A stretch of 64,000 nucleotides of DNA from Cephalopachus bancanus. Its lineage: Eukaryota; Chordata; Mammalia; Primates; Tarsiidae. Position numbers and translations under genes: made by a program. Below are positions 53,736-64,000 of the stretch, in pieces. The notes under the pieces were generated by a model that had not been told where the DNA came from, did no database searches, and was given only the letters and a program-made list of their open reading frames with translations. The stretch is taken from assembly GCA_027257055.1 (NCBI GenBank), contig JAPVLO010000277.1:4030001-4094000 (forward strand). Direction: 5' to 3'. Every line of letters begins with the position of its first letter. Within the stretch, counting starts at the first letter, position 1.

Positions 53736-54935
53736 CAGTCTTTGAGAGGCTGTGGATTACATGTCAGGTTTCTTGTTTCATGCCTGTTTATTCTGTCATG
53801 GTTCTAATGAACTAGTTGGAAGTGATTTTACCCCTTGGAAACATCCTGCTGCCTTTTCTTCAAAAGATTGTCATCTTTCCCTGGCACCTGCCGGCCTGAT
53901 GCAGGAGCAAGGGTTAGTGCTGTGTCAGCCTCCTCACGTGTCCTCCTGGGGCTGGCCAGGCTCACCAACGCTGGCTGTGTGGCTGTGGCCTCTTGCACGC
54001 CGGTTGTACCCATGGCTTCTCTGAAAGCTCCCAAGTGTGGGGCATCCGTTCCCTGGGATGGGTGCGCATGTATTTGTCACTCTGAGAGCATTGTCACAGG
54101 TGAGCGCCATCTGATTAATGCGGCCACCACCCTGTCCTTTTCAGGAAGAGCATCCGAGGGGGGGTGCCTGACGTCCTGAGCTCGGGCTGGGCTGATCGCT
54201 CATTCAGCCTGTTTTTCCATCTCTGTTTCGTCTTTGAGCTCATTCTCAGCCTCACAATTATTGAGGCGTGAAGATTCCTTAAATGGCTTCCTCCAGAGAA
54301 AGAGACATTTAAGGCACTTCCCTGATGGTTTGTGTCCTGGGCAAGTCCTACCCCCACTCCGTTTTCCACTGTGTATTTTTTTTTTTTGAGTTGGGGGGTA
54401 TGTGTGGGAATTTACTACATAAGTAATTTGAATGCAGGTGCGGTTTGGGCTTTCTAGCAAGCCCTCTCTGCCTCGACAGTTCTGCTGTGTATTTCAGTGA
54501 TCCTCCTTGATGGTGTCTTTCTTCTTCTCTTCCCTTAGGCTGACTGGCTGTTTTTTTTGGGGGGGACGTGTGTGTCTCCCTCAGCCTCAAGCCACTCAGC
54601 CATTTTTATTTTTTTAAGATTCAGAACACATTTTATTTTTGATTTGTTTAACGTTTGTCAAAAACTTACCATGTTAACATGGATATTCGTCTAACTTGGT
54701 GGGTTTACTTCTAAAAAACATCTTTTTTGAAAATCAGCCTTTGGTGTCAGTGTACTGAATGTTTTTTGCATTTTCCTGAAGGAAGCAAGTGCTCATTCAC
54801 TCGTCCCGTTATGCAACATGAGTATGTGAATGCAGCCCTAGAGCATATTAATTGCTGCTTCTCCATGAGCGCTGGCTGTGTGAAGGTGGGAGCTCAGTTA
54901 GGCCCCACGTGTTCGAAGGGCAGGGTCTGTCTGTA
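53736..54935. other. Unrecognised DNA
   Basis: A gtcacag/gtgagc donor-like site lies at about 54100 with an open frame upstream, but no convincing acceptor. Not called as an exon. Confidence 0.4.
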
Positions 54936-54948
54936 TCTTTGGCTTCTT

Positions 54949-55911
54949 TTTTTTTTGAGTCAGAATCTCACTCTGTTGCCCAGGCTGGAGTGCAGTGGCA
55001 TGCTCCTGGCCACCGCAACCTTGACCTGCTGAGCTCCGGTGATCCTTCTACCTCAGCCTTCCAAGTAGCTGGAACTACAGGCGCGCACCACCACACCCGA
55101 CTCATTTTATTGATTTATTGTAGAGATGAGATCTCACCATGTTGTTCAGGCTGGTCTTGAACCCATGGGCTCAGGCAGTCCTCTTACCTCAGCCTCCCAA
55201 AGTGCTGGGATTATAGGCGTGAGCCACTGTGCCCAGCCACAGATATTTTTAAAGATCATTCTAATTTAGCATTATGATTTTTTTTTTTTTTTTGAGTTGT
55301 AGTCTCACTCTGTCGCCCAGGCTGGAGTGCAGTGGCACGCTCCCGGCCAGCGCAGCCTCGACCTGCTGGGCTCCGGCGATCCTTCCACCTCAGCCTTCCA
55401 CGGAGCTGGAACTACAGGTGTGCACCACCACGCCTGACTCACTTTATTGATTTATTGTAGAGACGAGTTCTCACCATGTTGCCCAGGCTGGTCTTGAACC
55501 CACGGGCTCAGGCAGTCCTCTCACCGCAGCCTCCCAAAGTGCTGGGATTATAGGTGTGTGCCACTGCACCCAGCCACAGGTAGTTTTAAAGATCATTCTA
55601 ATTTAGCATTATGATTTTTTTTTTTTTTTGAGTCAGAGTCTTACTCTGTCACCCAGGCTGGAGTGCAGTGGCACACTCCTGGCCACCACAGCCTCAACCT
55701 GCTGGCCTCCAGTGATCTTTCCACCTCAGCCTTTCAAGTAGCTGTAACTACAGGTGCGTGCCACCACGCCTGGCTAATTTTTTTGATTTTTTTGTAGAGA
55801 CATGGTTTCACCATGTTGCCCAGGCTGGTCTCGAACCTGCAGGCTCAGGCAGCCTTTCTCCTTGGCCTCCCAAAGTGCTGGGATTACAGGCTTGAGCCAC
55901 TGCACCCAGCC
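54949..55911 (-). mobile_element. Three-Alu composite within one target duplication (antisense)
   Basis: The duplication tttggcttctt / ttcggcttctt (54938-54948, 55912-55922) encloses three Alus. The first (54950-55238) and second (55279-55575) are near copies that share unusual wording (gactca-ttttattgattta) and are each followed by the same 40-bp non-Alu piece (55239-55278, 55576-55615). The third (55616-55911) is a different intermediate Alu. Confidence 0.85.
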
Positions 55912-55922
55912 TTCGGCTTCTT

Positions 55923-56555
55923 AATAGTCCGCTCAGTGCCGGGTCAAGAGCTGGGTCCATGTGTTGCTTATCAGCAGATGTTCAAAGGCGCCGCCTTTTG
56001 GTTCTGTGGAGTCCCTTTCCCTGGAGTGCTGGTGCGTCTCTCCCCCGCGTGGGTCTGACTGGGTGGTGTGGGCCGAATCTGCTCCCAGAGGCTGGCCAGG
56101 TCCCACCACAGGGAGGTGTGGTGGTAGGGCACCAAGACTGAGAGTTAGGCTTGGGGAAGTGCAGCAGGATTGGGCCCCGTTGCCAAAAGTGAGGTGAGCC
56201 AGGTGCTGGTCACTGGTGCTGGGCTCCCCGGGCAGAGCTGTCTGGCTCAGGGTTGGGCTCTAGGCACTGAGCCCTGGGGTTGGTTCATTTTGGCTGGTGG
56301 CCTCTACGTGGGATAGGGTGGATATCGAGTTGAAATCAGTTTTGCTGTGATTTCAATTAACTAGTTGCTCACCTGTGGCCAATGTCTCGCTTTCCTTCAG
56401 AGTCAGGAGTTGTATTACTGGCTTGGTAGAATACCCTGGTACAACCTCGGTTTCTGAATGCCAGCTGGACAGAGGTTATCAAGCAGTCACAGTTGCTCGT
56501 GATGTTCTGTAGCAACCTATCATCGATCCAAAATTGGGCCGCGGGGGACAGAAAG
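55923..56555. other. Unrecognised DNA
   Basis: No gene or clear repeat. Confidence 0.4.
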
Positions 56556-56685
56556 ACATCTGTTGAGTTCCTTCCAGGCGCTGGGCACCATGTACATTTT
56601 ATCCTCGTAACGGGTCTGTGAGGTACCGTTCTCAGCTTTACCGGTGAGGTGGGGAAACGGAGGCTCTTAGATGGGGACCGGTCAT
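56556..56685 (-). mobile_element. MIR/L2-type fragment (antisense)
   Basis: ctgttgagttccttccaggcgctgggcacc...cctcgtaacgggtctgtgagg...ggtggggaaacggaggc, the antisense MIR order. Confidence 0.65.
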
Positions 56686-58120
56686 CCCAAGTGACATCGA
56701 TGGAGGTGACAGGCCCACCGAGTCAGCTGTTTCCCCAGCAAAGCTCCGTCCAGCGGCCCTTTGCTTGGCCCTTCTGGCCATGCCGTCCGTGTAGATGAGC
56801 CAGTTCTGGTGCCTCAGTGGTATCCGGCCTCCTTCCCCCAGACACGGCATCCCTGGGGGACCGGAAGCATTCTCTGTGGTATCAGAGGTGGGGGGGCACA
56901 CTCTCCCAGGAGAGGGTGATGGAGCCATGGGGTGGGAGGCTGCCTCATCCTGAAGCAGAAGACACCCATAGTTATGCGGGGAGTCAGAACAAAAGGAAGC
57001 GTTGGGTTAAGAGTTGACCTGTGGTAGCCTGGCGCCTCCCTTCTGGCCGGATGGAACCATTCCTGTTGGCCAGTTGGTCATCCTGGCCTCGGAGGGGACA
57101 CGCTCTGGTAGCCGGCTCTTATTTCAGGTTTTTTTGTGTTCTCGGCCACGAGAACGTTGTGCCATCCCACAGAGCACATGCTTCTTATCGCGAGACATGT
57201 AGTTTCCAAGATTCCTGCTGACTTCCCATGTGCTTCCATCTTGGACCGGTGGCTTCTGGGGAGAACGGATTCGTGAGGGCATTTGGGTGGCACCTTGACC
57301 CCTTCCCCTCCTGCTGGTTGTCTTTTCCGGTTCGTTGTCTCTGGTTGATGGGTCGTGTCTGCGTGTGCAGGGTTTCTCTTTTTGATTCTGGATCTCACAC
57401 ACCCGGCCAGCCCCCAGACTGGGCAGCACGTTCTCGGGCACCTGAGATCCTGTGTGCCTCTTTGTCTCCCCCAAGGAAAGGGTGGCCGGGGACCTATTAA
57501 TTCCAGCCAGGTGAATCACCAGGTAGTGCTCATCCTCACCCAAGCCCCACTGCCTGTCTGTCTGGCCTTGTCAAAGAAGGTGATAATTCCTTGAAGCTCC
57601 AAACCAGTTTTCAACTTTAACCATTTCACTGCCTGGAGCTATTCCTCGGCAGGGAATGTGATTATTCAGATGACTTTGGAATTCCAAATAGTGTTTTTGC
57701 TTTAGCCTCTTAAGTTAAAAAAGATATCAAATGGAACCGTACTCCTCTGCTTCCTCCGAGGAGGAGCGGGAACACAGGCACCCTTTTTGTCGAGTTTTGG
57801 GCTTGGCACCTTGGGCATCATTACCTGGCAGGCATCCCTGTCCGGCTAGTGCCTGCTCAGGGCCTTAATGCCTACCAGCCTTGCCTATTAGGCTTTTACA
57901 GTTCTCACGTCTGAGCTTTGTATTTTGGGGGTGGCAACCTTTTGTTGCCAGCTTTTGCTCGTCATTCCTGAAAGTGCTTCCAGTAGATCCCTTCTTCTTG
58001 ATGAAACTCACACTCTCCTCCTCTAGGGCAGCTTCTCCCACCCCTCATCCCGCCCGTCCTGTTGCCAGGCCTCCACTTATGGGGAAGAGAGAACTGGACC
58101 AGGGAGGAGCCAGGAAAGCT
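56686..58120. other. Repeat-poor unique DNA
   Basis: About 1.4 kb without Alu. Open frames of 90-139 aa on both strands (for example 57124-57543 minus) have no domain and no splice support. Likely intron or intergenic DNA. Confidence 0.45.
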
Positions 58121-58250
58121 GCCAGTGCCACAACTTGCTAGCTTTGCGATTTGGGGCAAATAGGTGCCCTTTTGAGGAGCCTCAGTTTTCTTAGCTGTAA
58201 AATGGGAGTAATACTGTCTCTCTATATTGAGTTGCTGAGAGGCCAGGAAA
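58121..58250 (+). mobile_element. MIR
   Basis: ccacaacttgctagctttgcg, ggagcctcagttttcttagctgtaaaatggg, gtaatactg: MIR core. Confidence 0.7.
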
Positions 58251-58363
58251 GAAGAGGAGCCCCCAGATATGTGCCTTAAGTGAGTGAGTGTAAGCCCAGG
58301 TGCCATTCAGGCATTCACTGGTGCTTTGGGTTCATGTGTGAGTCTCTTAGAAGTTTACCCTGA

Positions 58364-58648
58364 GCCGGGCTCGGTGGCTCAGCCTGTAATCCCATGCTTT
58401 GGGAGGCTGAGGTGAGTGGATTGCCAGAGCCTGTGGGTTCGAGACCCGCCTGGGCAACTTGGTGAGACCTCATCTCTACAATAAATCAAAAAATCAGCCG
58501 GGCGTGGTAGTGCGCGCCTGTAGTTTCAGCTACTTGGAAGGCTGAGGCGGAAGGATCGCCAGAGCCCAGCAGGTTGAGCCTGTGGTGGCTGGGAGCGGCC
58601 ACTGCACTCCAATCTGGGCGACAGAGTGAGACTCCGACTCAAAAAAAA
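58364..58648 (+). mobile_element. Young Alu
   Basis: Duplication agaagtttaccctga at 58349-58363 and 58649-58663. Confidence 0.96.
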
Positions 58649-58663
58649 AGAAGTTTACCCTGA

Positions 58664-61600
58664 AAACTGCTAGAGAGTGCTGCTGGTTCTCTGAGTCTGG
58701 TTATCCCGGAGATACTCATCTCCTGATCCCTGCTTCTCCCCTCCTCTCCCCTCCCCTCCCCAGCCCTAGCTCTGGTAAAGTGCCAAGTCAGCAGTCATCC
58801 GTCTCCCCGCCTCCTGGAACTCTCACACGGTTGGAGCACAGTTTAAATCAGGTTTAACCACATCACACGTCACCCCTCCCCTGCCCCGTGCGTGCATGCT
58901 GCCCCCCACCCCCGCATATGCAAAAGCACGGCTCATCTGTAAGCATGATTTTACTTACTTCTGTTGGCATATGTTGTATTCTGTACCTGCTTTTAAGAAA
59001 ACACCATCTGAGGGCCAAGTGTGAATGCTGTCTAAAACCCACCCATGCTCGTGACACCTCTGTCTTCGTCTTAGGGCAAGTGACTGGTGCTCTTTCTTAC
59101 AACACATCGTTCTTGAATTTGGGGCTCTCCTCACCCCTGGGAAGATCATCTGTTTAAAATCAGAGATCTGGACGGATAAACAAGGTACCCCCCTCAAAGG
59201 GCTTATTGTGTCAGGGAGAGGCAGACCTCTTGGTGCTGATGGAAATCGTATGGATTCCAAGCCCAGTATGTTTTCCAAGCCCCGTGCTGAGAACTGACTT
59301 GTTTAATGCAGGGTGGAGGGAGCAGGGGAGGGTTGTGCGCAAAAGGCACTGTGTTTTTGAGAGCTAACGGGGAGACAGGTGTCAAGGAAGGGGAAGTGCG
59401 TTTGTTCCTAGGTAGAAGTGTGAAGGCACTTTCCTTTCCTGTGGGCGGCACAAACAGAAACGATTTGACTTGATCGAGCGACTGTGGTGCAGTCAGACCA
59501 ACAAAAGTTTTTGTCAACCAAGATGGTTCAGTATTTGCCAGAGAGAATTCACTGTAATCAGATCAGATGACCTATTTCTCTGGTCCATCTGCTGAAATAT
59601 GAAAATAGCACTGTTATGGGAGCCCTTTTTTCCCCTCCCACGATTCTATCACGTTGACGGCTTACACACAGGAAGGCTGGGTGTTCAATCACAGGGGATG
59701 CTGCAGAGAGGTTTCCAGCCCTGTGCAGAGGAGCTGGACCATCTCTCAGGTCCCTGTCAATCCTGGTGTCTGTCATTTTAATTTTGTTGGGAGGCCACAC
59801 TGTTCTATCCTGATGTAGTGTCATCAGTTTGTAAGAGCCCTCCGAAGAAGACAGTAATTAGAACACCCTGGGAATCCAAATGGTCCACCCTCTGACTGCT
59901 GATTCAACTGCTGATAGGCTTCTCAGTGCCGTGATAGTGCTGTGTATCTCAGGCTTATACCGTGAAAATCTTAAGTACACACGCCCCTTCAAAAAATGGT
60001 ATAGCAGGACCTGATGAATTATTTCAGAGATCTAGAAGTTTTGGCTCAGGGTGTCTTGCGCTCTTGTTCGTGTTTTCCCCTCGCTCTGTGAAGCAAAGGT
60101 CCATGTGTGCTTAGTAAAGTGAGTCTTTTAAAACCTTCTCTGGGGTAGGCATCCCAGGAAAGAAATAAGTCATGAGAACCACCAGGTAGCAGGTGGGTAG
60201 TGGTGGCAGGACGTGACAACTTGCTTCTGCAGAGGTTCAAAGAGTGACCTGCAAACCAGGAGGACCGTCAACATATTTGCATAAGCTCATAAATACATTT
60301 GCAAGTGTACAAGGCATCTGTCAGTGGAGATGTTGGCTAAGAATTGCTGAAAATGAATTGCTTGGGAATCCTCTTCCCTATGGAGTTCTGTTGTAAAATA
60401 AGAGATGTACTTTGCTGCAAACAATTTGGCCTTTGGATGAGTTTAGAATGTCACACTGAAAAAGAAATTTAAGTAAAAAGATCAGGGATTTAAAAGAAAA
60501 GAACAGCTCTCTGATAAAAGATGAACAGCCATATGCAAAATCTTCAAAGGACTAAAAACTTCAAACTATTATTCTTGCAGCGGTACCCCATGGAAAGCAT
60601 AAAATATGCAGAAAACTGAGGGTTAGCAAATAATCTAACCCTCTTGACAGAGGGTCGCTATCCCTTTCTTGACTCGCACAGTAATCATTCATTAGAGAGG
60701 TAGCAAGCACCCAGGCTTTTTGCGAATAGGAGTCTTACTGCTAACTTCACCCTCCTTAAATTAAAAAAATAATCGCTCTGACTTATGACCTGTGTCCTGG
60801 ACGTGCCACTAGGCGAAGTCATGGCTTGCTGCAGTGTCCCGGGGTGGCAGGAGAGGGCAACCACTGAGCGTGTGTGTGTGCACGTTCGTGAGCGTGTGGG
60901 CGCGCGTACGTGTGCTGAGACATGCAGTTGTCGGCCCACTGACAGTCACATGACAAATAGCAATTTGCAACTCTGAACCGCAGAGAGAGTTTGTTTTACT
61001 CTTCTGTCTGTTCCAGCTATTTAACCGATGGCAGATGTCCTCATTAAAGGCTATTAGCACATCAGAGTGTGTTTGCTGAGCCCAAGGGCTGACCCCTTTT
61101 GGACACTGACCAAAAGACACAGTCTAGGCTAGCCAACCTCTCCTCTGGGTGACAACAGTGGGAGGTAAGGGCAGGAGGGCTTGAGATCTGGTCAAAACTG
61201 TCCCGAGAAGTTTATGTTTCAGTCAAGGGTTTCTGAAAGTCAAGAAGGTAAAATCATAAGGTGGGATTTGGCTCCATGTTGAACGACTGTTATTATTCCC
61301 CCAAGAACTAGATGTTTCTTGACTTCTCTTGGCTGCCCCAGAACCAGAGGGCAGAATAAGCGGTGGCTAGTTGACATGGACCATGGATCGCTCCCAAGAA
61401 AGACCCCAGCAGGGGAGTGAGTGGAAACAAAGATGTGGGCTGAATGGCTCGGAGGAGCCAGTGTTGGCATGGAAGATGCACACCGGGGAGCGGGCAGGAC
61501 CCGTGTGTGCGGTGTAAGAGCAGGCATCCTGGAAGACTGCTCTAGGGCCCAGGGCTCACCTGGCACCTCCATCCACCTGTTGGCAGACCTTTGCCGATGC

Positions 61601-62033
61601 TCTAATTCCCTCGTGGGCCCCAGAAGGACTCTGGGTTCTTTGTGTTCTCTGCAGAACCACAGCAGCACAATGAGTGGCTGAGGCACACAGCAGAGGTACC
61701 AGCTGGCACCTGGTGATGCTGTCCAGCCTGGATTCATCCAGATCCATATTTTCCTTGTCTGTGCTGTCAATCCCCAGTACAAACTGAGTTAAGTTTTTCC
61801 TAACTTTTTTGGGCTGATCACCTTATCCCTTGGCGCCCGCCCAGAGGACAATGTGTGTAGAGTTGTTCTCCAACTTGAGCTGCTAAATGGTTAACAGTGA
61901 CTTGGACAGCTCAGCAAGGTCAGACCAAAGCATTGACCCTTATTTTGTAGGTAACAGGCCAAGATGCCAGCAGAGAAGAGATTTTTCAAGGAATGAAAGT
62001 AGTTGAGGAAATGGCAGTGCAGACTTTCAGATC
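58664..62033. other. 3.4-kb Alu-free stretch
   Basis: The longest Alu-free block in the window. No gene recognised. The AT-rich part at 60240-60660 has no repeat signature and is a candidate regulatory element. The 180 aa minus frame at 61240-61782 has no recognisable domain. Confidence 0.5.
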
Positions 62034-62041
62034 AGGAGCTT

Positions 62042-62344
62042 TTTTTTTTTTTTTTTTTTTTTTTTGAGTTGGAGTCTCACTCTGTCACCCAGACTGGAGT
62101 ACAGTGGCCGCTCCCGGCCGCTACGGCCTCGACCTGCTGGGCTCCGGCGATCTTCCGCCTCAGCCTTCCAAGTAGCCGGAATTACAGGCATGCACTACCA
62201 CGCCCGGCTGATTTTTTGATTGATTGTAGAGATGAGGTCTCGCCAAGTTGCCCAGGCAGGTCTCGAGCCCGCGGGGGCTCAGGCAATCCACTCACCTCAG
62301 CCTCCCAAAGGCTTGGGATTACAGGCTGAGCCACTGAGCCCGGC
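62042..62344 (-). mobile_element. Young Alu (antisense)
   Basis: Long T tail, hairpin gtggccgctcccggccg and flanking ggagctttttt on both sides. Confidence 0.92.
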
Positions 62345-62460
62345 TGGGAGCTTTTTTTTTTCCTGTCGAGGTTCCCTAACATAGGGGGAAAAAAGACCAC
62401 ACGTAGAGGAAAAGCGACTTAATGGTGCGTTTTATTTTGAGAGATCCCTACCTACCGGAG

Positions 62461-62695
62461 TAATGGCAGGATCGTGGTCTTTGATACCAGAGGGACATAA
62501 GTTCAAGCCCAAGGCCGCGGGCCAGTTGTGTAGCCTTGGCAGCCTGACTTCTCTGTGGCTCAGTTGCCTCATCAGAAAAAGATTCATTTGTTTATCTCGA
62601 GTTGTTCTGAGGATTAAATCAGATACAGTTTATGAAAGCTTGTGCCTAGTGGGCACTTAATAAAGGCAGTTTCCCTTCCTTCTTTCTCTTCTGCT
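62461..62695 (+). mobile_element. MIR
   Basis: gtggtctttgataccagagg, gccagttgtgtagccttggc, ctgtggctcagttgcctcatc, gaggattaaatcagatac and gggcacttaataaagg: nearly complete MIR. Confidence 0.85.
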
Positions 62696-63172
62696 TTTGA
62701 AAATTAAGATTCAGGAGTATTATAAATAACAAATAATGAACTGGGTTTGGGTGTGGAATTCTGGCCAGTTAAAGGAGACGGGCCGAAGTGAAGGCAGACA
62801 CGTGGGAACCAGCCGGAAGCGGGCAGGTTCTGCAACTCCAGGGAGCCCGGCCGGCCGGCTGGGAGGCCGCAGGCACACACACCGCAGACAGTAGAAAGGG
62901 GATTTAAACAGAAAGAAAGAGGCTTACAAAAACGTCGCCAGAGTTTGTTGGCCCAACATTTCAGGCGCCGTCTGAGGGCTGGGAGCGCAGGAATTTAGGA
63001 AATTCTACCCCTTCTTCATTTTAGTGGTAGAAACCCCAAACTTCCTGCTCTGGAAAGTGGGGGTGGCCCCTGGAGGGTTGTTTTTTTTCTTTGCCGAGAA
63101 AAGCATCGGTTTCTTTCTCTGGGTCGATGCTGCCATCTGATGTCTTCATGCGGCATTGCGATTTGCCCTCAG
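62696..63172. other. Unique DNA upstream of a candidate exon
   Basis: No repeat recognised. Ends with gcattgcgatttgccctcag, acceptor-like. Confidence 0.4.
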
Positions 63173-63246
63173 GATCCGACCAGTACTTTGACATCAAACT
63201 GAGAGTCAGAGGCTCTCAATTCTAGACGGAGGCTTCAAGCACGGAG
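63173..63246 (+). other. Weak candidate small exon
   Basis: A 74-bp segment sits between an acceptor-like tttgccctcag and a donor-like acggag/gtaggt. All three frames contain stops, so it could only be untranslated, for example a second 5' exon of a gene starting at CpG island 3. Confidence 0.2.
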
Positions 63247-64000
63247 GTAGGTAGGTGGCGACTGAGATTTAGTGTGGGGATACATTTTTTGGGGGGTAGT
63301 GTTCCTTATCGTTATGCCGAGACTTTCATAGAGAGTGTCATTGGTTGTCAAGTTCCCAGACACCTCTACGGGAACTCTGTCTGCAGTCCATGACTCCAGC
63401 CCTTTTCCTCTTCTTTGCTATGTAGAGAATTCATGGTGGAGATACTGTGTGTTTGATTCCAGTCCTTGAGGCTCTGAGTAAAGTGCTCATGAAAACCAGC
63501 ATTTTGCCTCTTTGCTCAATGCTTGTAACTTTATTATTATCCTTTAAAATTCATTTTGCCATTCGAGTTTTGTTCTTGTGGAGATATTTGCTAGCGTACC
63601 TTGCTGAAATGGTTCTTTTTTTTTTTTTTTTCAAATTATTGCCTGAAATTTCTATAACCTTGCTTTGGATGGAGGAGGGCAAGGCCTCAAACCGTCTCAA
63701 AACAGGCAGGCACTGTCGGAATGCACAGAGCCACAGCAGACCCAAGCGTTGCTATGGAATGGTTTGGAAAGAGGACAGGGCTTGGGTGATGTGGAGATGG
63801 CAGGGGACCCACACAGAGTCCCAGGGCACTTTTGGGCAAGGGTAAAAAGGAAAGGTATATAGGACTGTCCCAAGACAGCCTGAGCGGCCAGCCATGCTGA
63901 CAGGTGTTTCTGATGTGAGTGCGGCAAGGGGTCGAGTGGGAGGAGGAAGAGAGGGAGGAAGAGGAATGTCCCTGAACAGTCAGTCTCTTGGGATGCTAGG
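63247..64000. other. Unique DNA to window end
   Basis: No gene or clear repeat. A T run at 63615-63633 and a purine-rich stretch near 63938 are the only low-complexity sequences. Confidence 0.4.

Noticed and set aside
53902..54098. Exon-like segment ending gtcacag/gtgagc
   Set aside because: The donor is good but the proposed acceptor (cggcctgatgcag) lacks a pyrimidine tract and the peptide is unconvincing.
57124..57543. 139-aa minus-strand frame in repeat-poor DNA
   Set aside because: No recognised domain, no splice or promoter context, and an opposite frame is also open.
61240..61782. 180-aa minus-strand frame
   Set aside because: No domain or splice support; composition like random GC-rich sequence.

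Overview
The window is nuclear DNA of a primate, most likely a tarsier or close relative. It is packed with dimeric 7SL-derived Alu elements, which are found only in primates. The youngest and most abundant Alus carry a right arm and promoter boxes unlike the human AluS/Y types, and I see no strepsirrhine-type SINE. Old AluJ-like dimers, free Alu monomers, MIR, L2, CR1/L3, L1M, MER5A and a MaLR-type LTR form the older background. The species assignment is an inference; membership in primates is close to certain.

Layout. 1-3.8 kb: repeats. 3.84-4.64 kb: CpG island 1. 4.7-6.4 kb: a noisy direct duplication of an L1+Alu segment, probably an assembly artefact. 6.4-16.9 kb: Alu clusters, some nested, with weak MIR/L2 remnants. 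16.9-18.1 kb: CpG island 2, with tandem GC boxes and a long pyrimidine tract. 18.2 kb: a CA/CG microsatellite. 23.0 and 27.7 kb: two probable coding exons on the + strand with matching splice phase. 29.2-31.6 kb: a non-colinear inverted duplication. 34.5-36.0 kb: CpG island 3, with + strand splice-donor-like sites, probably the first exon of a gene whose coding part lies beyond this window. 36-64 kb: probable intronic or intergenic DNA with L2, CR1/L3, L1 and Alu. Its last 8 kb is Alu-poor and holds a possible small exon at 63.2 kb.

Genes. No complete gene is present and I cannot name the gene owning the two exons. The long open frames in the window are either antisense Alu or GC-rich island frames and are not genes. 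A simple model is one + strand gene starting near CpG island 2 and using exons at 23.0 and 27.7 kb, with a second promoter (or second gene) at CpG island 3.

The most interesting material is the Alu biology. The young Alu family has gained a near-consensus tRNA-type A and B box, a T-arm-like hairpin in the left arm and a perfect hairpin in the right arm, and apparent intermediates lie in the same window. Several insertions are composite or serial: Alu pairs and triplets within one target-site duplication, three target copies flanking two Alus, an Alu trimer, L1-Alu junctions and a 63-bp L1 tail inside an Alu. Below, 'young' means this lineage-specific type, 'intermediate' means partly converted, and 'old' means AluJ-like.
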